Below are positions 42,301 to 50,087 of a stretch of 64,000 bases of DNA, one piece after another. The position numbers and the translations under genes were made by a program. Source of the DNA: Streptomyces sp. AC512_CC834 (lineage in GTDB: Bacteria; Actinomycetota; Actinomycetes; Streptomycetales; Streptomycetaceae). The notes below the pieces were generated by a model. That model was not told where the DNA came from, did not search any database, and saw only the letters and a list, made by a program, of their open reading frames with translations. The stretch's first letter is position 1. Each line of letters starts with the position of its first letter. The stretch lies in assembly GCF_019049325.1 (NCBI RefSeq), contig NZ_JAGMUO010000014.1:1-64000 (forward strand). Reading direction: 5' to 3'.

Positions 42301-43026
42301 ATGGGGCAGGGGCGGGGTTGGGAGGGCGCGGTCCTCAAGCTGATGCGCGCGAAGGACTTCGAGTTCACCGTGACGCACACCGAGGACGTGACGCCGCACT
42401 ACCGGCGGCTACGCCTGAGCGACGGCGGCATGCTGGCGGCGACCGGCGTCCACCCCACGATGTGGGTGCGGCTGTGGTTCGACAACGCGGGCAAGCCGCA
42501 CCAGCGGGGGTACACGCTGGTCGACCCGGACCCGGCGGCCGGCACCTTCGGCATGGAGTTCGCCCTGCACGAGGGGTGCGCGAGCGAGTGGGCGCGGGCG
42601 GCGAAGCCGGGCGACACCATCGAGGCGACGGTCCAGGGCACCGGCTTCGAGGTGCCCGAGCCCCCGCCCTCCCGTGTCTTCGCGATCGCGGACCCGGCGT
42701 CCCTGCCCGCCCTCAACTCCCTCCTCGACGCGCTGGGGCCGGTGCCGGCGACCATCTGGTTCGAGGGCGGCACGGACGAGGGGCTGCCCTTCCGCACCGT
42801 CCCCGAGCGGCACGAGGTCCACGCGGTTCCGCGCCGGGACGCGGGTGCGCAGTTGGTCGCGCGGGTGAAGGAGGCGCTGCCGGAGCTGCTGCGGTCCACG
42901 TCCGAGCCGTTCGTGTGGATCGCCTGCGACACGGCGACCACGCGGGCGCTGGCCTCGTACGTCCGCAAGGAGCTGGGCGTTCCCAAGCAGCGGGTGAACG
43001 CGCTGGGGTACTGGCGCGCGAGCTGA
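42301..43026 (+). CDS. Siderophore-interacting protein (ferric-siderophore reductase)
   Basis: A 241-residue SIP family flavoenzyme that releases iron from imported siderophores. It has the FAD-binding RGYTLVDP (about 69-76), YRRLRL upstream, GTGFEVPEPPPSRVFAIADPASLPAL at the start of the nucleotide domain, TIWFEGGTDEG, and a C-terminal VWIACDTATTRALASYVRKELGVP ... ALGYWRAS. The ATG at 42301 follows GGGTGAAG. It is controlled by the iron box and divergent from the acylase operon. Confidence 0.94.
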   Translation: MGQGRGWEGAVLKLMRAKDFEFTVTHTEDVTPHYRRLRLSDGGMLAATGVHPTMWVRLWFDNAGKPHQRGYTLVDPDPAAGTFGMEFALHEGCASEWARAAKPGDTIEATVQGTGFEVPEPPPSRVFAIADPASLPALNSLLDALGPVPATIWFEGGTDEGLPFRTVPERHEVHAVPRRDAGAQLVARVKEALPELLRSTSEPFVWIACDTATTRALASYVRKELGVPKQRVNALGYWRAS

Positions 43027-43051
43027 GCCCTTACGCGCGATCATCTTGACC

Positions 43052-43638
43052 ATGGACGTCACACTTCACCTCGCCCAGGACCCCGAGGCCGACGAGCTGC
43101 TCGGGCGCAGTCCGCTCGCCGCGCTGGTCGGCATGCTGCTCGACCAGCAAGTGCCCATGGAGTGGGCGTTCAAGGGGCCGTCGACCATCGCCCGGCGCAT
43201 GGGGGCGGAGGACCTGGACGCGCACGACATCGCCGCGTACGACCCGGAGGCGTTCGCCGCACTGCTGTCCGACAAGCCGGCCGTGCACCGCTATCCCGGC
43301 TCGATGGCGGGCCGCGTCCAGCAGTTGTGCCGGTACCTCGTCGAGACGTACGACGGTGACGCCGAGGTCGTCTGGCGGGGCGTCTCCACCGGCAAGGAGC
43401 TGCTGAAGCGGCTCCAGGAACTGCCGGGCTTCGGCAAGCAGAAGGCCCAGATCTTCCTCGCCCTGCTGGCAAGCAGCTCGACGTCCGTCCCGAGGGGTGG
43501 CGCGAGGCCGCGGGCGCGTACGGCGAACCCGACTCCTTCCGGTCCGTCGCGGACATCACGGGGCCGGAGTCCCTGACCAAGGTGCGCGCCCACAAGCAGG
43601 AGATGAAGGCCGCGGCGAAGGCCGCCTCCGGCAAGTAG
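43052..43638 (+). pseudogene. HhH-GPD DNA glycosylase family gene with one-base frameshift
   Basis: The N-terminal part reads VTLHLAQDPEADELLGRSPLAALVGMLLDQQVPMEWAFKGP ... LKRLQELPGFGKQKAQIFLALL, a helix-hairpin-helix glycosylase/endonuclease-like protein. At 43468-43469 one G appears missing. In the next frame the natural ending resumes (GKQLDVRPEGWREAAGAYGEPD ... SLTKVRAHKQEMKAAAKAASGK) and stops at 43638. Without the repair the product ends at 43576 with an unrelated basic tail. Either a recent natural mutation or an assembly error in GGG. The HhH motif itself is intact upstream of the break. Confidence 0.85.
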
Positions 43639-43677
43639 GCGGCCCCCGGTCCGCGGCGGCGCCGGCCCCGCGCGCCC

Positions 43678-43718
43678 GCACCCCGCACCCCGCACCCCGC
43701 ACCCCGCACCCCGCACCC
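43678..43718. repeat. 7-bp tandem repeat
   Basis: Five full copies and one partial copy of GCACCCC, between the broken glycosylase gene and the HdeD-like gene. Non-coding. Confidence 0.92.
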
Positions 43719-43779
43719 GCGTCAGCCCCGTGGACCGTCTCCGGTGGCGGGCGCGTCGCGGGTGCTCGCAGCATGGGGC

Positions 43780-44463
43780 ATGACCGAACCACCTGGCGGG
43801 TCCCCCGGAGGGGCGGCGTACGACGACCGCGGTGTGCACGCCCGGCACGGGACGCACACACCGGCCGCCGGACGGCAGGAGCCCGAGCCCGAGCCGGCCT
43901 TCGAGGGGCCGCTGCACCTGCTGTCCCGTGCCGCCTGGCAGACCGTGCTGTTCACCGGTGTCGCCTCGCTGATCCTGGGCGTGCTGGTCCTGGCCTGGCC
44001 GGGCGCCTCGCTGCTCGCCGCAGGCGTGCTCTTCGGCCTCTACCTCGTCATCAGCGGCATCCTTCAGTTGGCCGCCGCCTTCGGCACGCACCGCAGGACC
44101 TCGCTGCGGGTGCTGGCCTTCATCAGCGGCGCCGTGTCGATCCTGCTGGGTCTGTTCTGCTTCCGCGGCCCGTTGCAGTCGGTGCTGCTGCTCGCGCTGT
44201 GGATCGGCATCGGCTGGCTGTTCCGCGGCGTCACGCAGATCGTGGCGGCCGTGCACGACCCCGCGATGCCCGCGCGCGGCTGGCACATCTTCCTCGGCGT
44301 GGTCACCGTCGTCGCCGGCGTCGTCATGATCGACTCGCCGGTCGAGTCGGCCACCGTTCTGATGCTGGTCGGCGGCTGGTGGCTCGTCGTGGTCGGCGTC
44401 GTCGAGATCGTCACGTCCGTGCGGCTGCGCGGGCGTACGCATGAGGTGCCCCGCACCCCGTGA
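43780..44463 (+). CDS. HdeD/DUF308 family membrane protein
   Basis: A 227-residue protein. A polar 50-residue N-terminus (Pro/Glu and His rich) precedes six membrane helices in the repeated DUF308 pattern: WQTVLFTGVASLILGVLVLAWP, LLAAGVLFGLYLVISGILQLAAAF, LRVLAFISGAVSILLGLFCF, and so on to WWLVVVGVVEIVTSVRL. HdeD is linked to acid resistance in E. coli; the function here is unknown. The ATG at 43780 is chosen; an in-frame GTG at 43744 is possible. Confidence 0.85.
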   Translation: MTEPPGGSPGGAAYDDRGVHARHGTHTPAAGRQEPEPEPAFEGPLHLLSRAAWQTVLFTGVASLILGVLVLAWPGASLLAAGVLFGLYLVISGILQLAAAFGTHRRTSLRVLAFISGAVSILLGLFCFRGPLQSVLLLALWIGIGWLFRGVTQIVAAVHDPAMPARGWHIFLGVVTVVAGVVMIDSPVESATVLMLVGGWWLVVVGVVEIVTSVRLRGRTHEVPRTP

Positions 44464-44553
44464 ACGGGCGCCGCCCGCCCTTCCCTACGCCGAGCGAGCG
44501 GTTCTCGTCGCCGGCGCGATGGACGGCGTACGCCGGGCGGGGACACGACTGAC

Positions 44554-45102
44554 GTGACACCCGCACCGCACGCCCCTGCCACCACCCGCGCCGCCCGCGC
44601 CCTCCGTGCCGCGCGCGCCGGACGCGGAGCGCGCGGAGAGCGCGGAGAGCGCGGGGGAGGCGAGGGAGGCGGGGCACGCGGAGAACGCGAGGGACGCGGG
44701 GGACGGGGACGCGGGGGACGCGCCGCGCTCGGGGGACACGAGGGACCCGGCGCGCGCGGGGGACGCCGCGGCGCCTGGCTGCGGGTCCTGATCGTGCTGC
44801 TGCTCGTCCTGATCGTGCCCGGCACGCACGTGACGGCGCAGGCGGCGCCGGTCCCGCCGGTGGCCGGTGTGGGCGGCGCGGGCGGCGCGGGCGGCGCGGG
44901 CGGCGCGGCGGGGGAGTACGACCACCTCGACACCGCCCTGCGCTCGCCCGCCCGCGGCGGCCGGCGTGCCGCCGTGGTCCGGCCGGCTCCGGCATCCTCC
45001 GTGGCAGGCCGTCGCCGCCGTGTCCGCTTCCCTTCGGTCCTCGTTCCGACCGGGTCGCCGCCCTCCTCGCGCGGCCCGCGCTCCGTGGTGCTGCGCTGCT
45101 GA
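44554..45102 (+). CDS. Hypothetical secreted or membrane-anchored protein
   Basis: A 182-residue frame with a very repetitive Arg/Gly/Glu N-terminus (about residues 1-75, from GCGCGGAGA-type DNA repeats), a single hydrophobic segment WLRVLIVLLLVLIVPGTHVTAQA, then a Gly-Ala repeat and GEYDHLDTALRSPARGG. The true start may lie closer to the hydrophobic segment, which would make it an ordinary signal peptide. I do not recognise the protein. Coding evidence is moderate. Confidence 0.5.
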   Translation: MTPAPHAPATTRAARALRAARAGRGARGERGERGGGEGGGARGEREGRGGRGRGGRAALGGHEGPGARGGRRGAWLRVLIVLLLVLIVPGTHVTAQAAPVPPVAGVGGAGGAGGAGGAAGEYDHLDTALRSPARGGRRAAVVRPAPASSVAGRRRRVRFPSVLVPTGSPPSSRGPRSVVLRC

Positions 45103-45196
45103 CCGCGCCGGACCGGTCCGCCGGTCCCGCCCGAACAGGGACACCACGCGACACCACGCGATACACGGAACCAGGAACGCGGAACGAGGAACCACC

Positions 45197-45331
45197 ATGC
45201 CCAACGACCCCTACGCCGTCCTGCGCGCCCTCCTGCGCGCCGAGGCCGCCCGCCGCACCCCCAAGCCCGGCACCGCCCCGCAGGCCGCGGGCGAACAGCG
45301 GCTCCCCACCCGGGAACGGAGGCGTGGCTGA
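45197..45331 (+). CDS. Small conserved-looking basic protein, 44 residues
   Basis: ATG 45197 to TGA 45331 gives MPNDPYAVLRALLRAEAARR followed by a Pro/Ala/Arg tail. GAGGAA stands 6 bases before the ATG. Codons end strongly in G/C. It contains an amphipathic helix (AVLRALLRAEAAR). It follows the 44554-45102 gene by 94 bases. Function unknown. Confidence 0.6.
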   Translation: MPNDPYAVLRALLRAEAARRTPKPGTAPQAAGEQRLPTRERRRG

Positions 45332-45533
45332 CGGGAGGGTCCGGACGGCGGAGGCGGGTCACGCACCGTCTCCGCCGCGGGCGGAAGACCCTCGCGGTCA
45401 CCCGTCCCACAGACCTCACCGTCGCCCGTCCCGCAGGCCCGGTCCCGATTGATCCCGTTTCCGGCGTCATTTCCGGCGCCGCACTCCGGCGCCATGGCTG
45501 CGCCCGCAACGTCCGGGCCGGTAGGCTTTCCGT

Positions 45534-45830
45534 GTGATCTTCAAGCGCATCGGAAACGGCCGGCCGTACCCCGACCACGGCCGGGAAAGCACCCGGCAGT
45601 GGGCGGACGTCGCGCCGCGCCCGGTCCGCCTCGATCAGCTCGTGACGACCAAGGGCCAGCTCGACCTGGAGACGCTCCTGGCCGAGGACTCCACCTTCTA
45701 CGGCGACCTCTTCGCGCACGTCGTGAAGTGGCAGGGCGATCTGTACCTGGAGGACGGGCTGCACCGCGCGGTGCGGGCCGCACTCCAGCAGCGCCAGGTG
45801 CTGCACGCCCGGGTCCTCGAACTCGACTGA
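45534..45830 (+). CDS. Conserved small protein, possibly VapB-like
   Basis: A 98-residue protein: MIFKRIGNGRPYPDHGRES, APRPVRLDQLVTTKGQLDLETLLAEDSTFYGDLFAHVVKWQGDLYLEDGLHRAVRAALQQRQVLHARVLELD. The part GDLYLEDGLHRAVRAAL resembles ParB/Srx-type folds, and databases, as I remember, sometimes label it a VapB-like antitoxin without experimental basis. No toxin is adjacent. TAGGCT lies 6 bases before the GTG start and there is no Shine-Dalgarno, so the mRNA may be leaderless. Confidence 0.85.
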   Translation: MIFKRIGNGRPYPDHGRESTRQWADVAPRPVRLDQLVTTKGQLDLETLLAEDSTFYGDLFAHVVKWQGDLYLEDGLHRAVRAALQQRQVLHARVLELD

Positions 45831-45973
45831 CCGGACCACGACGGCCCCAGACGGCCCCAATCAGCCCCCGGCGGAGCTCCCGGTTGACCCTTTCGGGTTG
45901 CCTTGCACCGAACCACGGAACGTCGACTGATCATCTAATAGGCATCGCCGCTCCAGCGCACTACGCTGCGCCC

Positions 45974-46612
45974 ATGAGCATGCTGACTCCTCCCGGCATG
46001 GGTGGCCAGTACAAGATCACGGGGGACAAGTACCCGCGGATGCGCCCGGCACGACGACGCGGCAGGATCGCGTTCGTCGCCGTCGCCTGTGTCACCGTTC
46101 TCGGCGTGCTCGGCTGGGGCACGCTGCAGCTCATCGACGTCTTCACCGGCGGCGACAAGGCCTCGGCGGCCGGCGCTGCGGGCTGTGCCACCACCGCGAA
46201 GGCGAGCGCCTCGCCCGCGGCCGTGGTGCTGCCGAAGCCGGGTCAGGTCACCGTCAACGTACTCAACGCGACCACCCGCAGCGGCCTGGCGCAGAAGACC
46301 GCCGACGAGCTGAAGAAGCGCGGCTTCCGCGTGGGCGACGTGAGCAACGCCCCCAAGGAGTACGACAAGAAGGTCGACGGCACGGGTCTCCTGCTCGGCC
46401 CGGCCGCCGCCCTGAAGAGTTCGCTCCCCGTGCTCGGCACCCAGGTGCCCGGCGCCGAACACCGCACCGACGCGGCCCGCAAGGGCGCCGCCGTCGATCT
46501 GATCATCGGCAAGGGCTTCAAGGGGCTGGCGAAGCCGGCGGACGCCGACGCGGCGCTGGCCCGGTTGAGCGCGCCGAAGGCGACGCCCGCCGCGGAGAAG
46601 AAGAGCTGCTGA
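45974..46612 (+). CDS. LytR C-terminal domain protein
   Basis: A 212-residue membrane protein. One N-terminal helix (RIAFVAVACVTVLGVLGWGTLQLIDVF) is followed by an extracellular LytR_C domain: VTVNVLNATTRSGLAQKTADELKKRGFRVGDVSNAP. The LytR_C domain accompanies cell-wall glycopolymer ligases, but here it stands alone. A TACGCT hexamer lies 6 bases before the ATG, suggesting a leaderless mRNA. It is convergent with upp. Confidence 0.9.
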   Translation: MSMLTPPGMGGQYKITGDKYPRMRPARRRGRIAFVAVACVTVLGVLGWGTLQLIDVFTGGDKASAAGAAGCATTAKASASPAAVVLPKPGQVTVNVLNATTRSGLAQKTADELKKRGFRVGDVSNAPKEYDKKVDGTGLLLGPAAALKSSLPVLGTQVPGAEHRTDAARKGAAVDLIIGKGFKGLAKPADADAALARLSAPKATPAAEKKSC

Positions 46613-46651
46613 CCGGCCCTCCGGGGGCGGCTGTGAGCAGCCCGGGGGTGG

Positions 46652-47287
46652 CTACTCGGCCGCCCCGTACATCCGGTCGCCCGCGTCGCCCAGGCCCGGC
46701 ACGATGTAACCCTGCTCGTTCAGGCGCTCGTCGACCGAGGCGGTCACGACCGTCACGGGGGTGCCGGCCAGCTCGCGTTCCATGAGTTCGACGCCCTCGG
46801 GAGCGGCGAGCAGCACCACGGCCGTCACGTCGTCGGCGCCGCGCTTGATCAGCTCCCGGATCGACGCGACCAGGGTGCCGCCGGTGGCCAGCATCGGGTC
46901 CAGGACGTACACCTGACGCCCGGAGAGGTCGTCCGGCATGCGCGTGGCGTAGGTGGAGGCCTGGAGCGTCTCCTCGTCGCGCACCATGCCGAGGAAGCCC
47001 ACCTCGGCGGTCGGCAGCAGCCGGACCATGCCCTCGAGCATGCCGAGGCCGGCCCGCAGGATCGGCACCACCAGCGGACGCGGGTGGGAGAGCTTGACGC
47101 CGGTGGTCTGCGAGACCGGCGTGCGGATGTCGACCTGTTCGGTGCGCACGTCGCGCGTGGCCTCGTAGGCGAGCAGGGTGACCAGCTCGTCGGCGAGACG
47201 GCGGAAGGTCGCGGAGTCGGTGCGCTGGTCGCGCAGCGTGGTGAGCTTGTGGGCGACCAGGGGGTGGTCGACGACGTGGAGACGCAT
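46652..47287 (-). CDS. upp: Uracil phosphoribosyltransferase
   Basis: A 211-residue pyrimidine-salvage enzyme (uracil + PRPP to UMP). It shows [38 protein letters not shown], the PRPP loop [15 protein letters not shown], and the uracil-binding C-terminus [21 protein letters not shown]. The ATG at 47287 is preferred over in-frame upstream starts that would add 17 residues. Confidence 0.96.
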   Translation of the reverse strand: MRLHVVDHPLVAHKLTTLRDQRTDSATFRRLADELVTLLAYEATRDVRTEQVDIRTPVSQTTGVKLSHPRPLVVPILRAGLGMLEGMVRLLPTAEVGFLGMVRDEETLQASTYATRMPDDLSGRQVYVLDPMLATGGTLVASIRELIKRGADDVTAVVLLAAPEGVELMERELAGTPVTVVTASVDERLNEQGYIVPGLGDAGDRMYGAAE

Positions 47288-47425
47288 GTCCACCACAGTA
47301 ACCGGGCCCCGAGACACCGGCGTCCCCGCGGCGGGCAAGCCCCGGGCGGCGGCTCCACTCGTTCGCGGGCGTCAAACCACCCGGCCGGGGGAAGGTGGGA
47401 GGGACGGACGCTGGGTGGTGAGACT

Positions 47426-47770
47426 GTGCCTGACCGGGACTTCCACAAGATGCCGTTCCCCGGCGCGGAGCGGGGTACGGGCCGCGGGACGCAACCGAGT
47501 ACAGATCCGGACCGCGATCCGGAGCCGGTGCGCGATCCCGCTCCGGGCCGCGCACCGGCTCGGGACCGCGATCCCGCTCGGGACCGTGATCCGGCTCCGG
47601 CTCCGGTGCGCGATCCGGAACCGGTGCGCGAGGCCGAACGGCGCCGACGCCGGGCGCAGTTCCTGCGGGACCTCGCGGAGGCCCGGGAGTTGCGGGACCG
47701 CGTCCAGCCGCGTCGCGCCAAGACCGCCCGGCTGCGGCACGCGATGCGCATGCGCACCTTCCGCTGGTAG
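47426..47770 (+). CDS. Hypothetical charged repeat-containing protein
   Basis: A 114-residue protein. PDRDFHKMPFPGAERG is followed by a Pro-Asp-Arg repeat zone (about residues 30-75) and a conserved-looking helical C-terminus (RRRRAQFLRDLAEARELRDRVQPRRAKTARLRHAMRMRTFRW). GGTGAG precedes the GTG. The repeat zone comes from GATCCGG-type DNA repeats. Function unknown. Confidence 0.65.
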   Translation: MPDRDFHKMPFPGAERGTGRGTQPSTDPDRDPEPVRDPAPGRAPARDRDPARDRDPAPAPVRDPEPVREAERRRRRAQFLRDLAEARELRDRVQPRRAKTARLRHAMRMRTFRW

Positions 47771-47773
47771 CTC

Positions 47774-47803
47774 CCCCGGGCCAACTCTCTGACCCGCCCG
47801 GGG
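47774..47803 (+). terminator. Terminator
   Basis: An 8-bp perfect GC stem (CCCCGGGC at 47774-47781 with GCCCGGGG at 47796-47803), directly after the stop at 47770. The remaining 47804-48094 shows no supported gene. Confidence 0.65.
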
Positions 47804-48094
47804 AAGATCGCGCGCCGCGCCGACGTTGGCGAAGACGGACATACGTGGGGACGGCGAGAATCCGCGTACGATCCGCACGTGGTGGCGACGAAGGCGCTGC
47901 TGGGCGGCGGTCCGGGGCCCTGCTTTCCGGACGCCGGTCAAAACCGCCGGACACAGGGCGCGGAAGACGTCCCCTGAGCGCCTTGTTTCTGCCACGATTC
48001 CGAGTGGGTGGGGCTCGGAGCACCGCTCCCCCGCCCGTAGCCTCCGCCGGGGGGATCCCCAACCGGCACGTCTATGACCAGTGGGAGAGTCACG

Positions 48095-48649
48095 GTGTAC
48101 TTCGCCGCACTGCTCGCGCGCACCGAAGACGGGTGGGAAGCGAGCGACAGAGAGCTCGACGATGTGGAAACCCTGTCGGATCTGGCCGACCTGGCCCGGG
48201 AGGCCTCTCCCGACGACGACACGGTGCTCGTACTGATCGAGCAGGAGGACGCGTGGTTCGGAGTCGTCCGGGTGGACGGCGAGGAGGATCCCCGCATCTA
48301 TGTCTCCGACGCCGCCGCGGCCGCCCGCAGCAGCTACGGCGAGATCCTGCTCACCGACGAGTTGCTCGGCCGGGAGCCCGGTGACGACGGCGACGACCTC
48401 GACGCCCTCGACCTCGACGGCACGGAGGACGGTGAGTCCGACGACGAGGCCGACGACGGTGACGGGGCCGACGGCGGTGACGCGGCCGCCGGTTCGGGCG
48501 AGGCCGTGCCGCACGGGCCGGTCGGCGACGCCGAGGTCCTCGACGACCTCGGCGTGAGCGAGAAGGAGCTGCGCTCGATGTCCGGGGACGCGGTCGGGGA
48601 GATCGCCGAGGCCCTGGGCGCCTCCGACGTCCTGGAGACCGTCCGCTGA
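48095..48649 (+). CDS. tRNA adenosine deaminase-associated protein
   Basis: A 184-residue protein: VYFAALLARTEDGWEASDRELDDVETLSDLADLAREASPDDDTVLVLIEQEDAWFGVVRVDG, then a long Asp/Gly/Glu acidic stretch (about residues 105-140) and LGVSEKELRSMSGDAVGEIAEALGAS. This family always lies next to tadA in actinobacteria and is named for that; its biochemical role is not settled. The GTG at 48095 has GGGAGAG upstream; an earlier in-frame ATG has none. Confidence 0.9.
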   Translation: MYFAALLARTEDGWEASDRELDDVETLSDLADLAREASPDDDTVLVLIEQEDAWFGVVRVDGEEDPRIYVSDAAAAARSSYGEILLTDELLGREPGDDGDDLDALDLDGTEDGESDDEADDGDGADGGDAAAGSGEAVPHGPVGDAEVLDDLGVSEKELRSMSGDAVGEIAEALGASDVLETVR

Positions 48650-48693
48650 CCGCGCCGGCCGAGGAGGATCCCGAGGGAGCACCGCCCGACCCG

Positions 48694-49149
48694 GTGCGCG
48701 ACCGGTGGCGGGCCGCGATGTGGCTCGCCCTGGCCGAGGCCGGGCGGGCCGTGCGGGGCGGGGACGTCCCCGTCGGCGCCGTCGTGCTGGCGCCGGACGG
48801 CGGCACCGTGCTGTCCGCCGGGCACAACGAACGCGAGGCCACCGGCGACCCGACGGCCCACGCCGAGGTCCTCGCGATCCGGCGGGCGGCCGCCGGACTG
48901 GGGGAGTGGCGGCTGACCGGCTGCACGCTCGTCGTCACCCTCGAGCCGTGCACGATGTGCGCGGGCGCGCTCGTCCAGTCCCGCGTCGACCGCGTCGTCT
49001 ACGGCGCCCGCGACGACAAGGCGGGCGCGGCGGGGTCCCTGTGGGACGTCGTGCGCGACCGGCGCCTCAACCACCGTCCCGAGGTGATCGAGGGCGTTCT
49101 CGCGGACGACTGCGCCCGCCTGCTCACGGACTTCTTCCGCGACCGCTGA
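48694..49149 (+). CDS. tadA: tRNA-specific adenosine deaminase
   Basis: A 151-residue zinc deaminase that converts A34 to inosine in tRNA-Arg(ACG). Zinc/catalytic motif HAE is at 56-58 and PCTMC at 85-89 (Cys86, Cys89), with VPVGAVVL, GHNERE and a GSLWDVVRDRRLNHRPEV tail. The GTG at 48694 is a best choice, since the upstream purine-rich site is rather far. Confidence 0.95.
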   Translation: MRDRWRAAMWLALAEAGRAVRGGDVPVGAVVLAPDGGTVLSAGHNEREATGDPTAHAEVLAIRRAAAGLGEWRLTGCTLVVTLEPCTMCAGALVQSRVDRVVYGARDDKAGAAGSLWDVVRDRRLNHRPEVIEGVLADDCARLLTDFFRDR

Positions 49150-49258
49150 CACCGCCGGAGACACCGCCCAACACCGCGCGGAGGGCTGCTCGGGGCGTCC
49201 CCACGACCGTCGAATACCGATTTCAAACCATGCCGCACCGTGCTGTAAGGTCTCTCTC

Positions 49259-49343
49259 GGTAGCGTGTCCGAGCGGCCGAAGGAGCTCGCCTCGAAAGCG
49301 AGTGTGGCGCAAGTCACCGTGGGTTCAAATCCCACCGCTACCG
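49259..49343 (+). tRNA. tRNA-Ser (anticodon CGA)
   Basis: An 85-base class II tRNA. The acceptor is GGTAGCG/CGCTACC, discriminator G, anticodon stem CTCGC/GCGAG with loop CTCGAAA (anticodon 49293-49295), a long variable arm, and T-loop GTTCAAAT. CCA is not encoded. Confidence 0.95.
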
Positions 49344-49348
49344 CTTTG

Positions 49349-49378
49349 GAAGGGCTCCGTCGAAAGACGGGGCCCTTC
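49349..49378 (+). terminator. Terminator after tRNA-Ser(CGA)
   Basis: A 13-bp stem with one G-T pair (49349-49361 with 49366-49378) and a GAAA tetraloop. Confidence 0.88.
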
Positions 49379-49430
49379 GTGCGATCATGAGCGGTCGAAG
49401 GCGTGAGTCGAAGGGACAGGGGAGGCCGCG

Positions 49431-49607
49431 GTGGCGGTGAACTCGAAGAAGATCGCCGTCTATGTGCTCGTGGTCTTCGTGCTGTATGTGATCATCACGG
49501 ATCCGGAGAAGGCCGCCGACTACGTCCAGATAGGTTTCGAGGGCATATCCGACGCGGCGAGCTCCGTCGGCGACTTCATGACCTGGGCCGCCAACGGAGG
49601 AGAGTGA
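49431..49607 (+). CDS. Small single-pass membrane protein, 58 residues
   Basis: GTG 49431 to TGA 49607 gives VAVNSKKIAVYVLVVFVLYV, then ITDPEKAADYVQIGFEGISDAASSVGDFMTWAANGGE. GGGGAGG lies 5 bases upstream. One membrane helix (residues 8-23) is followed by an amphipathic soluble tail. It ends 4 bases before the Dabb gene, whose ribosome binding site overlaps its 3' end, so they form an operon. Function unknown. Confidence 0.75.
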   Translation: MAVNSKKIAVYVLVVFVLYVIITDPEKAADYVQIGFEGISDAASSVGDFMTWAANGGE

Positions 49608-49611
49608 CGAG

Positions 49612-49905
49612 ATGATCCGCCACCTGGTGCTGTTCAAGCTGAACGACGGCGTCGGGCGCGACGACCCGCGCGTGATCGAGGGCGTCGAGGCCTTCCGGGC
49701 GCTGGGCGGCCGGATCGAGGAGCTGCGCGTGTGGGAGTGCGCCTGGAACATCAGCGACCGCCCCATCGCCTACGACTTCGCCATCAACTCGGCGGTGGAC
49801 GACGCCGACGCCCTGGGGCGCTACCTCGGGCATCCGGCGCACCAGGCGGGCGTCGCGCTGTGGCGGGAGTTCGCCACCTGGGTGATCGCCGACTACGAGT
49901 TCTAG
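49612..49905 (+). CDS. Dabb (stress-responsive alpha/beta-barrel) protein
   Basis: A 97-residue dimeric alpha-beta barrel protein: MIRHLVLFKLNDGV, the helix VEAFRALGGRI, SDRPIAYDFAINSAVDDADALGRYLGHPAHQAG, and a C-terminal FATWVIADYEF. Family members occur in stress responses and as small cyclases; the activity here is unknown. GGAGGAGAG precedes the ATG. Confidence 0.92.
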   Translation: MIRHLVLFKLNDGVGRDDPRVIEGVEAFRALGGRIEELRVWECAWNISDRPIAYDFAINSAVDDADALGRYLGHPAHQAGVALWREFATWVIADYEF

Positions 49906-49934
49906 TACGACCGGACGCTCCGGCCCGTGCCTGT

Positions 49935-49961
49935 GGCCCCGCACCTGACCGGTGCGGGGCC
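49935..49961 (+). terminator. Terminator after Dabb gene
   Basis: An 11-bp perfect stem (49935-49945 with 49951-49961, loop TGACC), followed by GTTCT. Confidence 0.85.
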
Positions 49962-50087
49962 GTTCTGCGTTCACTCAACACGACCTTATGCGGTGCTTGC
50001 ACACAGTGGACATGTCTTGTGATGCTATGACCGCTTTTGACAGATGAGTTGACGGAAGAGTTGACAGATCACGAGGTGGAGTTGACC

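Noticed and set aside
45534..45830. Toxin-antitoxin antitoxin call for the 98-residue protein
   Set aside because: There is no PIN-domain or other toxin gene next to it, and the sequence lacks the ribbon-helix-helix pattern seen in the real vapB at 29050.
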